A DNA stretch of 64,000 nt from JBQTII01 sp052387905. Lineage in GTDB: Bacteria > Actinomycetota > Actinomycetes > Sporichthyales > Sporichthyaceae. Shown here piece by piece: positions 7,549 to 15,106 of the stretch. Both the position numbers and the translations under genes were made by a program. The notes beneath the pieces were generated by a model. That model was not told the DNA's origin. It did no database searches and saw only the letters and a program-made list of their open reading frames with translations. The stretch spans positions 1-64,000 of the forward strand of contig JBQTIR010000021.1 in NCBI GenBank assembly GCA_052387905.1, read 5' to 3'. Within the stretch, counting starts at the first letter, position 1, and every line of letters starts with the position of its first letter.

Positions 7549-7767
7549 GTGGCATTTCCCATCCGTGGCCTGCCGGACGAGGTCGCCGAAAAACTCGACA
7601 CAATAGCGGCGCAGCGCGGCTTGAGCCGTAACGCTTATCTGGTCGAGGTGCTTACTGAGCATGTGCAGCGGGTTCGTCCGACGGCGACCGCAGAAGCTTT
7701 TGCCTCAGCGCTCGAACTCGCGGCCGATCTCGGCGACGAGGGCGTCATGCGCGCGGCCTGGTCATGA
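7549..7767 (+). CDS. Ribbon-helix-helix antitoxin, VapB/FitA type
   Basis: A 72-residue DNA-binding antitoxin. The N-terminal part (IRGLPDEVAEKL, then a helix through LSRNAYLVEVL) has the pattern of a ribbon-helix-helix domain. The C-terminal half would wrap the toxin. I chose GTG at 7549 because GGAGG lies five bases upstream; a TTG at 7537 is in frame but lies inside the operator-like repeat. Its stop overlaps the start of the PIN toxin (ATGA), the usual antitoxin-toxin arrangement. Confidence 0.85.
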   Translation: MAFPIRGLPDEVAEKLDTIAAQRGLSRNAYLVEVLTEHVQRVRPTATAEAFASALELAADLGDEGVMRAAWS

Positions 7768-8171
7768 CCGACTGGCTGATCGACAAGTCGGCGCTGTGGA
7801 AGCTGGCGCGTTCGCCGGACTACCAACTCTGGCTCGATCGCATCAACGCCGGTCGTGTCTGGGTGGGACTGCCCACCACCCTCGAGGTTGCGGTCTCCGC
7901 ACGGGACGCGGCGGACTGGCCCCGTTTGCGCGACCAGGTGCTGGCCCCGCTCCTAGTCCTGAATGCAACACCGCGGTCGGAGGAGATCGCGGTCAAGATC
8001 ATGGCCGCGTTGATTGAAGTCCGCCTGCACCGCAGGGTTCCGCTCCCCGACATCCTCATCGCGTCGCTCGCCGTCACCCGTCGGCTGACTGTGCTCCATG
8101 ACGACCGCGATTTCGACCGGATTCGAGACGCCTACGGAGACGGCCCAGACGTAGAACGCCTTCTGGTCTAG
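7764..8171 (+). CDS. PIN-domain ribonuclease toxin, VapC type
   Basis: PIN-domain endoribonuclease toxin of 135 residues. The acidic metal-binding residues are in place: D7 in LIDKSA, E41 in TTLEVA, D96 in LPDILIA and D114/D116 in HDDRDFD. It is translationally coupled to the upstream antitoxin. It probably cleaves a tRNA or rRNA when free of its partner; the target is not predictable. Its last bases overlap the tail of the convergent gene at 8168. The pair sits between catabolic genes and may be a recent insertion. Confidence 0.9.
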   Translation: MTDWLIDKSALWKLARSPDYQLWLDRINAGRVWVGLPTTLEVAVSARDAADWPRLRDQVLAPLLVLNATPRSEEIAVKIMAALIEVRLHRRVPLPDILIASLAVTRRLTVLHDDRDFDRIRDAYGDGPDVERLLV

Positions 8172-8581
8172 GCCGACCCCGTCAGTCGCCGAGCGATCGC
8201 TTGAACGTCGTAGGTGAACAGACCCTCGTCGAAAATTTCCCCGACGACGAACTCAACCCACTCGTCGACTGACCCGAACCCGTCGTTGCGCTCCTGCAGG
8301 ACGATGCCGGTTTCTGCATCGACGACGAGTTGCAGCGGATGCGGTTTGTGTGGCGGCGGCGCGAGTTCGACCGTCCACGCCGGCCTTCCCGGGAAGACCG
8401 TTGATCCCACGGGCCCCGTCGGCCGGGTGAAGTCGTCGCCGAGGAAGTCCTCGGCGCCCCTTCGACGAAGCAATTCGGTTCCGCCGTAGAAGTAGTGGAC
8501 GCTGCTGGCGGGCTTGGTGATCGGATCGTTGTGGCCACGTTCGAGCTGCCAGCAGGTGTCGTCTCCGACGATCAGGTTCAC
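8168..8581 (-). CDS. Hypothetical protein, possibly N-terminally truncated
   Basis: A 137-residue reading frame with no family I can name. The middle resembles secreted or outer-surface beta-rich proteins (WTVELAPPPHK, LQLVVDAETGIVL). It lies in the same frame as the upstream TetR gene, separated from its TAG stop by 14 sense codons that also read like protein (DGRRIRIEEPNGAV) but lack a start codon. The assigned start is GTG at 8581, without a good ribosome site. It may be the remaining 3' part of a longer gene. It overlaps the VapC-type gene tail to tail by four bases. Confidence 0.45.
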   Translation of the reverse strand: MNLIVGDDTCWQLERGHNDPITKPASSVHYFYGGTELLRRRGAEDFLGDDFTRPTGPVGSTVFPGRPAWTVELAPPPHKPHPLQLVVDAETGIVLQERNDGFGSVDEWVEFVVGEIFDEGLFTYDVQAIARRLTGSA

Positions 8582-8623
8582 CGCCCCATTCGGCTCTTCG
8601 ATCCGGATCCGTCGACCGTCGAG

Positions 8624-9262
8624 CTAAGCGCGTTTGCCGGCGCGCTCGCCGGCGAGGCCGTAGAGCAGGGTGTCGGCGATGGCGTCGGCGAGGGCTTCGG
8701 GCGTGTCGGACTTGGACGGGGAGTACCACTCGGAGGCGAAGGTCAGGCCGCCGATCATCGAGAGCAGGGTCGCCTTCAGGTGCGGGACCGGGCGGATCTC
8801 GCCGTCGCGGATGCCATCCTGAGCAACCGTCAGGAACAAGTCCTCGTACTTCTGGCGCAACAGGACGACGCGGTCCTGGTTCTCCTCGCCCAGGTAGTGC
8901 CACTGGGCGAAAGTCACCTTGGTCTGCTCGACGGTGCCAGCGAGCACCCGCATGTGCGCGCGGATTGCGTGGCGAAGACGCACGTCGGCGCCTTCGTCGG
9001 TGGCGATCGCGGTGGTGATCTCGTCGATGTAGTTGGTGATGCCCTGCTCGACGATCAGCATCAGCAGGGCTTCCTTGCTACTGATGTGCGCGTACAAGCT
9101 TCCGGGCTGGATGCCGACGGCCTTACTCAGGTCCCGCATCCCGACGACGGGATAACTCTTCTCCCCGAAGAGTCGGATGGCCTCGCGCACGATGACCTCG
9201 GGAACCATGGGGCGGGTGGAGCCGTCGCGAGCGCTCGCGCGTCCGTTGCTCGCTGTCGTCAC
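8624..9262 (-). CDS. TetR-family transcriptional regulator
   Basis: A 212-residue repressor with an N-terminal helix-turn-helix (GMRDLSKAVGIQPGSLYAH, about 41-59) and an all-helical ligand domain resembling KstR2-like regulators of acyl-CoA catabolism. GTG at 9262 is preceded by AAGGAGG. It lies between two blocks of catabolic genes and is the only TetR gene in the window, making it the best candidate to bind the ACGAAC/GTTCGT palindromes at 740 and 10542. The inducer is probably a CoA thioester of the pathway. That assignment is inference. Confidence 0.88.
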   Translation of the reverse strand: MTTASNGRASARDGSTRPMVPEVIVREAIRLFGEKSYPVVGMRDLSKAVGIQPGSLYAHISSKEALLMLIVEQGITNYIDEITTAIATDEGADVRLRHAIRAHMRVLAGTVEQTKVTFAQWHYLGEENQDRVVLLRQKYEDLFLTVAQDGIRDGEIRPVPHLKATLLSMIGGLTFASEWYSPSKSDTPEALADAIADTLLYGLAGERAGKRA

Positions 9263-9306
9263 CCGTCCTCCTTCTCGTGTAGTCCGTGCTCGTACCCGGG
9301 GGTGGC

Positions 9307-10518
9307 TCAGGTGCCGGTGGCCTCAAGGATCGTCACCGTGACGGTCGCCTCGTCGCCGTGGAAGACCCCGCCGGCATTCTGGGCCAGCCCGATCCGCGCG
9401 CCGTTGACCTGGCGGGCCCCGGCGCGTCCACGCAGGTGATCGACCAGCTCGACGAGCTGCGCGGCGCCGGTGGCCCCGATCGGGTGCCCGCGCGAGAGCA
9501 GCCCGCCGTCGGGGTTGACGGGCAGCGATCCGCCAAGCCCGGTCGAGCCGTCGCGCAGCAGCTTCACCGCGGTTCCCGGCGGCGTCAGGCCGAGTTCCTC
9601 GATCGCGATCAGTTCGGCCGGGGCCGCCGCGTCGTGGACCTCGACGACGTCGACATCGGCCGGGGAGATGCCTGCGCGCTCATAGGCCTGGGCGGCGGCA
9701 CGCACAGTGGGGGGAAGGTCGGCGGGGTTGTTCGACACGATCGTCGTCGCCCGTACCGCGACACCGGTGCGACCGCGGGCACGAGCAGCGCGTTCGCTCA
9801 TGACGACCAGCGCGGCCGCGCCGTCGGAGAGTGGCGAGCACATCGCCATGTGCAGCGGGTGGCTGATCAACCGGCCGGCGAGCACCTCGGCGACAGTCGT
9901 CGTCTTCTGGAAGTGGGCGCGGGGGTTCATCGACCCGTAGAGCCGGCTTTTCACCACCAGGGCGGCCAAATCCTCCACGGTGCCGCCCGCTTTCTCCAGG
10001 TAGGAGGCGCCCTTGGCGGCGTAATTCTCCATCAGCGGGGAACTGGAGGGGAACTGCGGATCGGCGCTGGCGCCCAGGGCCAGATCCCAGACCAAGGCCC
10101 GCATCTCCGGGCGACGCTCGGTGTCGGTGGCCGAGGCCAGCGCCGCGAAGGCGCGGGTCTTGTCCGGCACGATCAGCCGCTCCGCGCCCACGGCCAGGGC
10201 GATCTCGGCCTGGCCGGACAACACCGCGGCGCAGGCGAGGGCAAAGGCGGACGAGGACGCCGCGCAGGCGTTCTCGACGTTGAAGATGGCCGCCCCGAGC
10301 AGGCCGGTGTCATGCAGGTACACCTGGCCGCGAATCATCTCCTGGCCCTGCAGCAACCCGGCCCCGGAGTTGCCGAAGAACACCTGCTGGACCTCGCGGG
10401 CCTGGACCCCGGCGTCGGCCAGCGCGTCCCGGACCGCGGCACCGGCCAGGTCGGAGAGCGTGCCGGTGCTCTTGCCGAAGGGGGTCATCGCAGCCCCCGC
10501 GACGTAGACCTCGGTCAT
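9307..10518 (-). CDS. SCP-x type thiolase (acetyl-CoA acyltransferase)
   Basis: Catalyses CoA-dependent cleavage of a 3-ketoacyl-CoA. Unlike the thiolase-like gene at 3372, this 403-residue protein keeps the nucleophilic cysteine (ENACAASSS, C85), a histidine in EVHDAAAPAE (H295) and the GHPIGATG motif (H345). ATG at 10518 has GGGAG six bases upstream. A longer frame reaching 10593 would run through the operator region and is rejected. Its promoter carries AACGAACGGTCGTT (10542-10555). It probably performs the terminal thiolysis of the local pathway. Confidence 0.9.
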   Translation of the reverse strand: MTEVYVAGAAMTPFGKSTGTLSDLAGAAVRDALADAGVQAREVQQVFFGNSGAGLLQGQEMIRGQVYLHDTGLLGAAIFNVENACAASSSAFALACAAVLSGQAEIALAVGAERLIVPDKTRAFAALASATDTERRPEMRALVWDLALGASADPQFPSSSPLMENYAAKGASYLEKAGGTVEDLAALVVKSRLYGSMNPRAHFQKTTTVAEVLAGRLISHPLHMAMCSPLSDGAAALVVMSERAARARGRTGVAVRATTIVSNNPADLPPTVRAAAQAYERAGISPADVDVVEVHDAAAPAELIAIEELGLTPPGTAVKLLRDGSTGLGGSLPVNPDGGLLSRGHPIGATGAAQLVELVDHLRGRAGARQVNGARIGLAQNAGGVFHGDEATVTVTILEATGT

Positions 10519-10541
10519 GGCAGGCTCCCGACGACGAGACG

Positions 10542-10555
10542 AACGAACGGTCGTT
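10542..10555. promoter_or_regulatory. Candidate TetR operator AACGAACGGTCGTT
   Basis: Imperfect palindrome (one mismatch in 7-bp arms) 24 bp upstream of the thiolase start. It matches the perfect site at 740-751, which suggests one regulator for both promoters. Confidence 0.5.
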
Positions 10556-10604
10556 GCATCCACCATCATGCCCGGAGTACGCGAGTTCCGCACGCGCCCA
10601 GTAA

Positions 10605-10646
10605 CGTCCGACCAGATGTGGCCTATAGCGCTCGCTAGGTCGGACG
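10605..10646. promoter_or_regulatory. Nested inverted repeat between divergent genes
   Basis: CGTCCGACC (10605-10613) and GGTCGGACG (10638-10646) form a perfect 9-bp inverted repeat. The shorter palindrome TAGCG-CT-CGCTA (10626-10637) lies inside it. The structure sits midway between the divergent thiolase and CoA-transferase starts, so it may be an operator distinct from the TetR-type site nearby. Transcript hairpin function is also possible. Confidence 0.4.
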
Positions 10647-10693
10647 CAGCCGTGTAGGCCGCGTAATGACGAAGGCAGTACCTCGGAGGCGGA

Positions 10694-11887
10694 ATGCGGG
10701 CGGGGAGCGGTGCACCGGTGGAGTTCGCGCAGACCTACGCCGGGCTGCGGGTACTCGACCTCAGCGAGAACATCGCCGGGCCGCTGGCCTGCATGGTGCT
10801 GGCGGATCTGGGAGCCGACGTCATCAAGGTGGAACGTCCCGGGGTAGGTGAGGCGACCCGGAGCCTGCCTCCGCGCTGGGATGGGGAGAGCACCGTCTTC
10901 CTCGGTTTCAACCGCAACAAGCGCAGCCTGGCGGTCGACCTGCGGAACCCCGAGGTCCGGGACGCGGTGCTGCAGATGGGGTTCGACGTCGTCGTCGAAT
11001 CCTTCCGGCCCGGCGTCGCCGAGCGCCTGGGCCTCGACTTCGCCGCCTTCGCCGCCGCCAACCCGGCGGTGATCCACTGCTCGATCTCGGCCTTCGGCAC
11101 CGGGCCGATCGGGCACGATCGAGCGGGCTATGACGCGTTGATCCAGGCCTACGCCGGGATCCTGGAGTCCACCGGAGAGCCCGACGGTGGTCCCTGCCGC
11201 GCTTCGCCGTCGATCGTGGACATGAGCACGGGGATGTGGGCGGTGATGTCGATCATGGCCGCGCTGAAGCGGGCCGAAACCACGCCGGGCCCGCAGCGCC
11301 TGGAGTCGACCCTGGTCGACACCGGCCTGTTCCTCATGAGTCACCAGATCATGGGATACCTGGGCTCGGGGACATTCCCGGGTCGCCTCGGGTCCCAGGC
11401 GCCGAGCGCGGCGCCCTACCAGGTCTGGCAGACCGCAACCGCGCCGATCATGATCGCCACCTCGACCGACCGGACCTACGCGACGTTGTGCGAGGTCCTC
11501 GGTGTTCCCGAGCTCGCCGATGATCCGCGCTACGCCACCCTGCCCGACCGGCTCACCCGTCGCTACGAGCTCGCCGAGCTGCTGGGGGAGCGGCTGATCA
11601 CCCGGACCGCCGGCGAGTGGCTCGATGCGCTGTGGGCGGCGGGCGTGCCGGCCGGACCGGTCCACGACTTGGCGGCCGCGCTCGCCGACCCGCTGACCGC
11701 CGAACGCGCCCTGCTGGCCGACGCCGAACCGGGGCGAATCCCCGGGCTCAAGCAGCTGCACCTGCCGATGGACGTCGCCCGTGCCGCACCCCTGCGTCAG
11801 CCACCGGCAGTGGGGGAACACAGCGCGGAGATCCTGACCGAGGCCGGCTACTCAGCCGCTGACATTGCACGCCTGCTGACCCCGTAG
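10694..11887 (+). CDS. Class III CoA-transferase (CaiB/BaiF family)
   Basis: A 397-residue family III acyl-CoA transferase that moves CoA between carboxylates. The N-terminal nucleotide-fold segment (VLDLSENIAGPLACMVLADLG) and the expected catalytic aspartate in IVDMSTG (D176) are visible, followed by the typical central region. The ATG has GGAGG four bases upstream. It is divergent from the thiolase and probably belongs to the same catabolic unit, for example by reactivating a released acid with CoA from another thioester. Racemases of the same superfamily are an alternative but usually differ in length and motifs. Confidence 0.87.
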   Translation: MRAGSGAPVEFAQTYAGLRVLDLSENIAGPLACMVLADLGADVIKVERPGVGEATRSLPPRWDGESTVFLGFNRNKRSLAVDLRNPEVRDAVLQMGFDVVVESFRPGVAERLGLDFAAFAAANPAVIHCSISAFGTGPIGHDRAGYDALIQAYAGILESTGEPDGGPCRASPSIVDMSTGMWAVMSIMAALKRAETTPGPQRLESTLVDTGLFLMSHQIMGYLGSGTFPGRLGSQAPSAAPYQVWQTATAPIMIATSTDRTYATLCEVLGVPELADDPRYATLPDRLTRRYELAELLGERLITRTAGEWLDALWAAGVPAGPVHDLAAALADPLTAERALLADAEPGRIPGLKQLHLPMDVARAAPLRQPPAVGEHSAEILTEAGYSAADIARLLTP

Positions 11888-11905
11888 ACTGCCCCTCGCG
11901 CGCTC

Positions 11906-11923
11906 TCGTGAAGGCATTCACAA
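11906..11923. promoter_or_regulatory. Rex (redox repressor) operator upstream of the nuo region
   Basis: TCGTGAAGGCATTCACAA differs at one position from the actinobacterial Rex consensus TTGTGAANNNNTTCACAA. Rex senses NADH/NAD+ and is known to control nuo and cyd genes in Streptomyces. The site lies 82 bp upstream of the geranylgeranyl reductase gene that leads into nuoA, so redox control of the whole operon is likely. Confidence 0.75.
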
Positions 11924-12004
11924 GGGCACGCGGCAGCGCCCGACCGGTGATGTGGGAGCCCGACCCCGCGCCCCGGGGGCACCACGGCAGGAGGCAGGAC
12001 CGGC

Positions 12005-13273
12005 ATGAGCGAGCGCACGGACGCGGACGTCATCGTCGTCGGTGCCGGTCCGGCAGGCGCGACGGCCGCTTTCCACCTCGCCCAAGCCGGCCTGGATGTC
12101 CTGCTGCTGGAGAAAACCAAGTTCCCCCGCGAGAAGGTGTGCGGGGACGGACTGACCCCGCGCGCGGTCAAGTCGCTGATCACGATGGGCATCCCCACCG
12201 AAAGTTCCGACGGGTGGATCCCGAACAAGGGCCTGCGCATCATCGGCGGCGGCGTCACGATCGAGGTGCCGTGGCCCGACCTGGCCAGCTACCCCGACTA
12301 CGGCCTGGTGCGGACCCGCCTGGACTTCGACGAGATCCTGGCCCGGCACGCAGAGAAGGCGGGAGCGCGTCTGCACGAGCAGACCAACGTCACCGGCCCG
12401 GTCCTCGATCCCGCCAGCGGGCGCGTCGTCGGGGTGAGCGCCAAGCGCGCCGACGGTACCGAGAGCACCTTCCGGGCACCGATCACGCTGGCCGCCGACG
12501 GCAACTCCACCCGGCTCTCCCTCGCGCTCGGGCTGCGCAAGCGTGACGACCGCCCGATGGGTGTAGCCGTGCGCACCTATTACTCCTCACCCAGGCACAC
12601 CGATGACTGGCTGGAGTCCTGGCTGGAGTTGTGGGACAACTCCGGGCCGAGCCCGCGCCTGATGCCGGGGTACGGCTGGGTGTTCGGGGTCGGTGACGGC
12701 ACCTGCAACGTCGGCCTCGGCGCGCTGAACACCTCCGCCGCGTTCGGCAAGACCGACTACCGCCAGATGCTCAAGGACTGGGTCGCGTCCACCCCCGAGG
12801 AATGGGGCTTTCGCGACCAGAACCGTGTCGGTCCGATCCTCGGTGCGGCGCTGCCCATGGGCTTCAACCGCACTCCGCACTACACCCGTGGAGTGTTGCT
12901 CGTCGGCGATGCCGGCGGGATGGTCAATCCCTTCAACGGTGAGGGCATCGCCTACGCGATGGAGTCCGGTGCCCTCGCCGCCGACGTCGTGACGCAGGCG
13001 CTGGCCCGTACCGGACCCGCCCGGGAACGCGCGCTCGAGGGTTATCCGCTGGCCCTCAAACAGGCCTATGGCGGCTACTACACCCTCGGTCGCGTCTTCG
13101 TGAAGATGATCGGCAACCCCGCGTTCATGCAGTACGCGACCAAGCACAGCTTGTCGCACCCGACGTTGATGCGCTTCACGCTCAAGCTGCTCGCGAACCT
13201 GACTGACCCCAGTGGGGGCGACGCGATGGACCGGGTCATCAACGGTCTCTCGCGGGTCGCCCCCGCGGCCTGA
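12005..13273 (+). CDS. Geranylgeranyl reductase-family FAD protein (menaquinone side-chain reductase)
   Basis: FAD-dependent oxidoreductase of 422 residues, probably saturating a double bond in the isoprenoid tail of menaquinone, like mycobacterial MenJ. It shows the dinucleotide motif GAGPAGAT (13-20), PREKVCGDG (family signature near 42-50) and the second FAD motif LVGDAGGMVNPFNGEG. AGGAGG lies ten bases before the ATG. It stands between the Rex-type operator and nuoA (58-bp gap), so it is probably the first gene of the complex I transcript. The exact lipid substrate, quinone or other polyprenyl, is inferred from context. Confidence 0.87.
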   Translation: MSERTDADVIVVGAGPAGATAAFHLAQAGLDVLLLEKTKFPREKVCGDGLTPRAVKSLITMGIPTESSDGWIPNKGLRIIGGGVTIEVPWPDLASYPDYGLVRTRLDFDEILARHAEKAGARLHEQTNVTGPVLDPASGRVVGVSAKRADGTESTFRAPITLAADGNSTRLSLALGLRKRDDRPMGVAVRTYYSSPRHTDDWLESWLELWDNSGPSPRLMPGYGWVFGVGDGTCNVGLGALNTSAAFGKTDYRQMLKDWVASTPEEWGFRDQNRVGPILGAALPMGFNRTPHYTRGVLLVGDAGGMVNPFNGEGIAYAMESGALAADVVTQALARTGPARERALEGYPLALKQAYGGYYTLGRVFVKMIGNPAFMQYATKHSLSHPTLMRFTLKLLANLTDPSGGDAMDRVINGLSRVAPAA

Positions 13274-13331
13274 ACACCCGCCAGCTCACCGCTTCGCACT
13301 CACCGCACCGCAGACAGGGAAGGAGAACGGC

Positions 13332-13697
13332 GTGGACGGAAACGTCTACATCCCGATCGCCGTACTCGCTGCATTGGCGTTCGGCTTCGCCGCCTTCTCG
13401 GTCATCACCGGGATGCTCACCGGGCCCAAGCGCTACAACCGCGCGAAGCTCGACGCCTACGAGTGCGGGATCGAGCCCACCCCGCAGCCGGTCGGCGGCG
13501 GGCGCTTCCCGGTCAAGTACTTCCTGACCGCGATGTTGTTCATCATTTTCGACGTCGAGGTGATCTTCCTCTACCCGTGGGCGGTGACCTTTGACGACTT
13601 CGGCATCTTCATCCTCGCCGAGATGATGCTGTTCATCGTCGCGGTCTTCGTCCCCTTCATCTATGTCTGGCGCCGCGGCGGGTTGGACTGGGACTGA
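13332..13697 (+). CDS. nuoA: NADH-quinone oxidoreductase subunit A
   Basis: Membrane subunit of complex I, 121 residues with three hydrophobic helices (about 5-25, 64-84 and 93-112). The quinone-site loop motif YECGIEP is present. The GTG start has AAGGAG eight bases upstream; a longer frame back to 13212 would read into the previous gene and is not used. First gene of the canonical nuoA-N series. Confidence 0.97.
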   Translation: MDGNVYIPIAVLAALAFGFAAFSVITGMLTGPKRYNRAKLDAYECGIEPTPQPVGGGRFPVKYFLTAMLFIIFDVEVIFLYPWAVTFDDFGIFILAEMMLFIVAVFVPFIYVWRRGGLDWD

Positions 13698-13763
13698 CAC
13701 CCACTCCACCGACTGCGTCGTCACCACCGCCCGTCCCACCGCCCGAGAAGGAGAGCCCGACCT

Positions 13764-14318
13764 ATGGGGATCGAGGAAAAACTCCCCAGCGGTGTTCTGC
13801 TGAGCACGGTCGAGGGTCTGGCCGGCTACATGCGCAAGAACTCGCTGTGGCCCGCCACCTTCGGGCTCGCCTGTTGCGCCATCGAGATGATGGCGACCGG
13901 CACCGGCCGCTATGACATCGCCCGGTTCGGTATGGAGGCCTTCCGGGCCTCGCCCCGCCAGGCCGACCTGATGATCGTTGCCGGCCGCGTGAGCAACAAG
14001 ATGGCCCCCGTGGTCCGTCAGATCTACGACCAGATGGCCAACCCGAAGTGGGTCTTGGCGATGGGCGCCTGCTCGTCCTCGGGCGGGATGTTCAACAATT
14101 ACGCGATCGTGCAGGGCGTCGACCACATCGTCCCCGTCGACATCTACCTGCCGGGCTGCCCGCCCCGGCCGGAGATGCTGCTCGACGCGATCCTCAAGCT
14201 GCACGATCAGATCCAGCACACCAAGCTCGGTGCCCACGCGGTCAAGGAGCGTCTCCAGCTCGAGCAGTCCGCCCTGGCGGCGGTGCCGACCTCGGAGATG
14301 AAGGGGCTTTTGCGATGA
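13764..14318 (+). CDS. nuoB: NADH-quinone oxidoreductase subunit B
   Basis: Peripheral-arm subunit of 184 residues holding the terminal [4Fe-4S] cluster N2 that reduces quinone. The cluster ligands are C37 and C38 (GLACCAIE), C103 (GACSSSGG) and C132 (LPGCPPRPE). AGAAGGAGAG precedes the ATG. The stop overlaps the nuoC start by four bases. Confidence 0.98.
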   Translation: MGIEEKLPSGVLLSTVEGLAGYMRKNSLWPATFGLACCAIEMMATGTGRYDIARFGMEAFRASPRQADLMIVAGRVSNKMAPVVRQIYDQMANPKWVLAMGACSSSGGMFNNYAIVQGVDHIVPVDIYLPGCPPRPEMLLDAILKLHDQIQHTKLGAHAVKERLQLEQSALAAVPTSEMKGLLR

Positions 14319-15106
14319 GCGACGTTCCTCCTCGCCACACAGATCAGCAGGTCGCGAGCCCGGGTGCGGTTGCCGCAGTGCCGGCTGTGGTGGAGAACCC
14401 GGCGATCACCCAGCCGGAGAACCTGCCCAACCTGCCTGACGCCGAAGCCAGCATCGTCGGGGTGCGCCGCGGCTCGTTCGGTGTCTCGGGCACGGGAGAC
14501 ACCTCGGGCTACTCCGGCCTGGTACGCACGATTTCGCTGCCGACGAGTTCACCGGCGCCCTATGGCGGTTACTTCGACGAGCTGGCCGACAACCTGCGCC
14601 ACGCGCTCGCGATGAATGGCGTCATCTACAGCGAGGCGATCGAGGCCGTCGTCGTCGACCGCGGGGAGCTCACCTTCCACGTCCGCCGGGACCAGATTGC
14701 CGCAGTCGCCAAGGTCCTGCGTGATGATGCGTCACTGCGTTTCGAGATGTGTTCCGGCGTGTCCGGGGTGCACTACCCGGAGATGGCGGGCCGCGAACTG
14801 CACGCGGTCTACCACCTGCTCTCGATCACCCACAACCGGCGCATCCGACTGGAGGTCGGGGTGCCGGACGCCGACCCGCATCTGCCCTCGGTGTTTTCGG
14901 TCTACCCGACCTGCGACTGGCACGAGCGCGAGACCTACGACTTTTTCGGCATCATCTTCGACGGTCACCCCGCCCTGACGCGTATTCAGATGCCCGATGA
15001 CTGGCCGGGTCACCCGCAGCGCAAGGACTACCCGCTGGGCGGCATCGGAGTCGAGTACAAGGGCGCGACGATCCCTCCGCCGGACGAAAGGCGGTCGTAC
15101 AGCTGA
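14315..15106 (+). CDS. nuoC: NADH-quinone oxidoreductase subunit C
   Basis: 30-kDa subunit of the complex I peripheral arm, 263 residues. The conserved block PTCDWHERETYDFFGI and the end motif DWPGHPQRKDYPLGG are present. The N-terminal 60 residues are Pro/Ala-rich and extra compared with E. coli-type proteins, which is common in actinobacteria. The start is fixed by the ATGA overlap with nuoB. A separate nuoC, not a nuoCD fusion. Confidence 0.97.
   Translation: MSDVPPRHTDQQVASPGAVAAVPAVVENPAITQPENLPNLPDAEASIVGVRRGSFGVSGTGDTSGYSGLVRTISLPTSSPAPYGGYFDELADNLRHALAMNGVIYSEAIEAVVVDRGELTFHVRRDQIAAVAKVLRDDASLRFEMCSGVSGVHYPEMAGRELHAVYHLLSITHNRRIRLEVGVPDADPHLPSVFSVYPTCDWHERETYDFFGIIFDGHPALTRIQMPDDWPGHPQRKDYPLGGIGVEYKGATIPPPDERRSYS

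Noticed and set aside
9286..10638. Long plus-strand reading frame of 450 codons opposite the thiolase
   Set aside because: It mirrors a well-conserved thiolase on the other strand, has Gly/Arg-rich composition and no recognisable motif. Such antisense frames are expected in GC-rich DNA.
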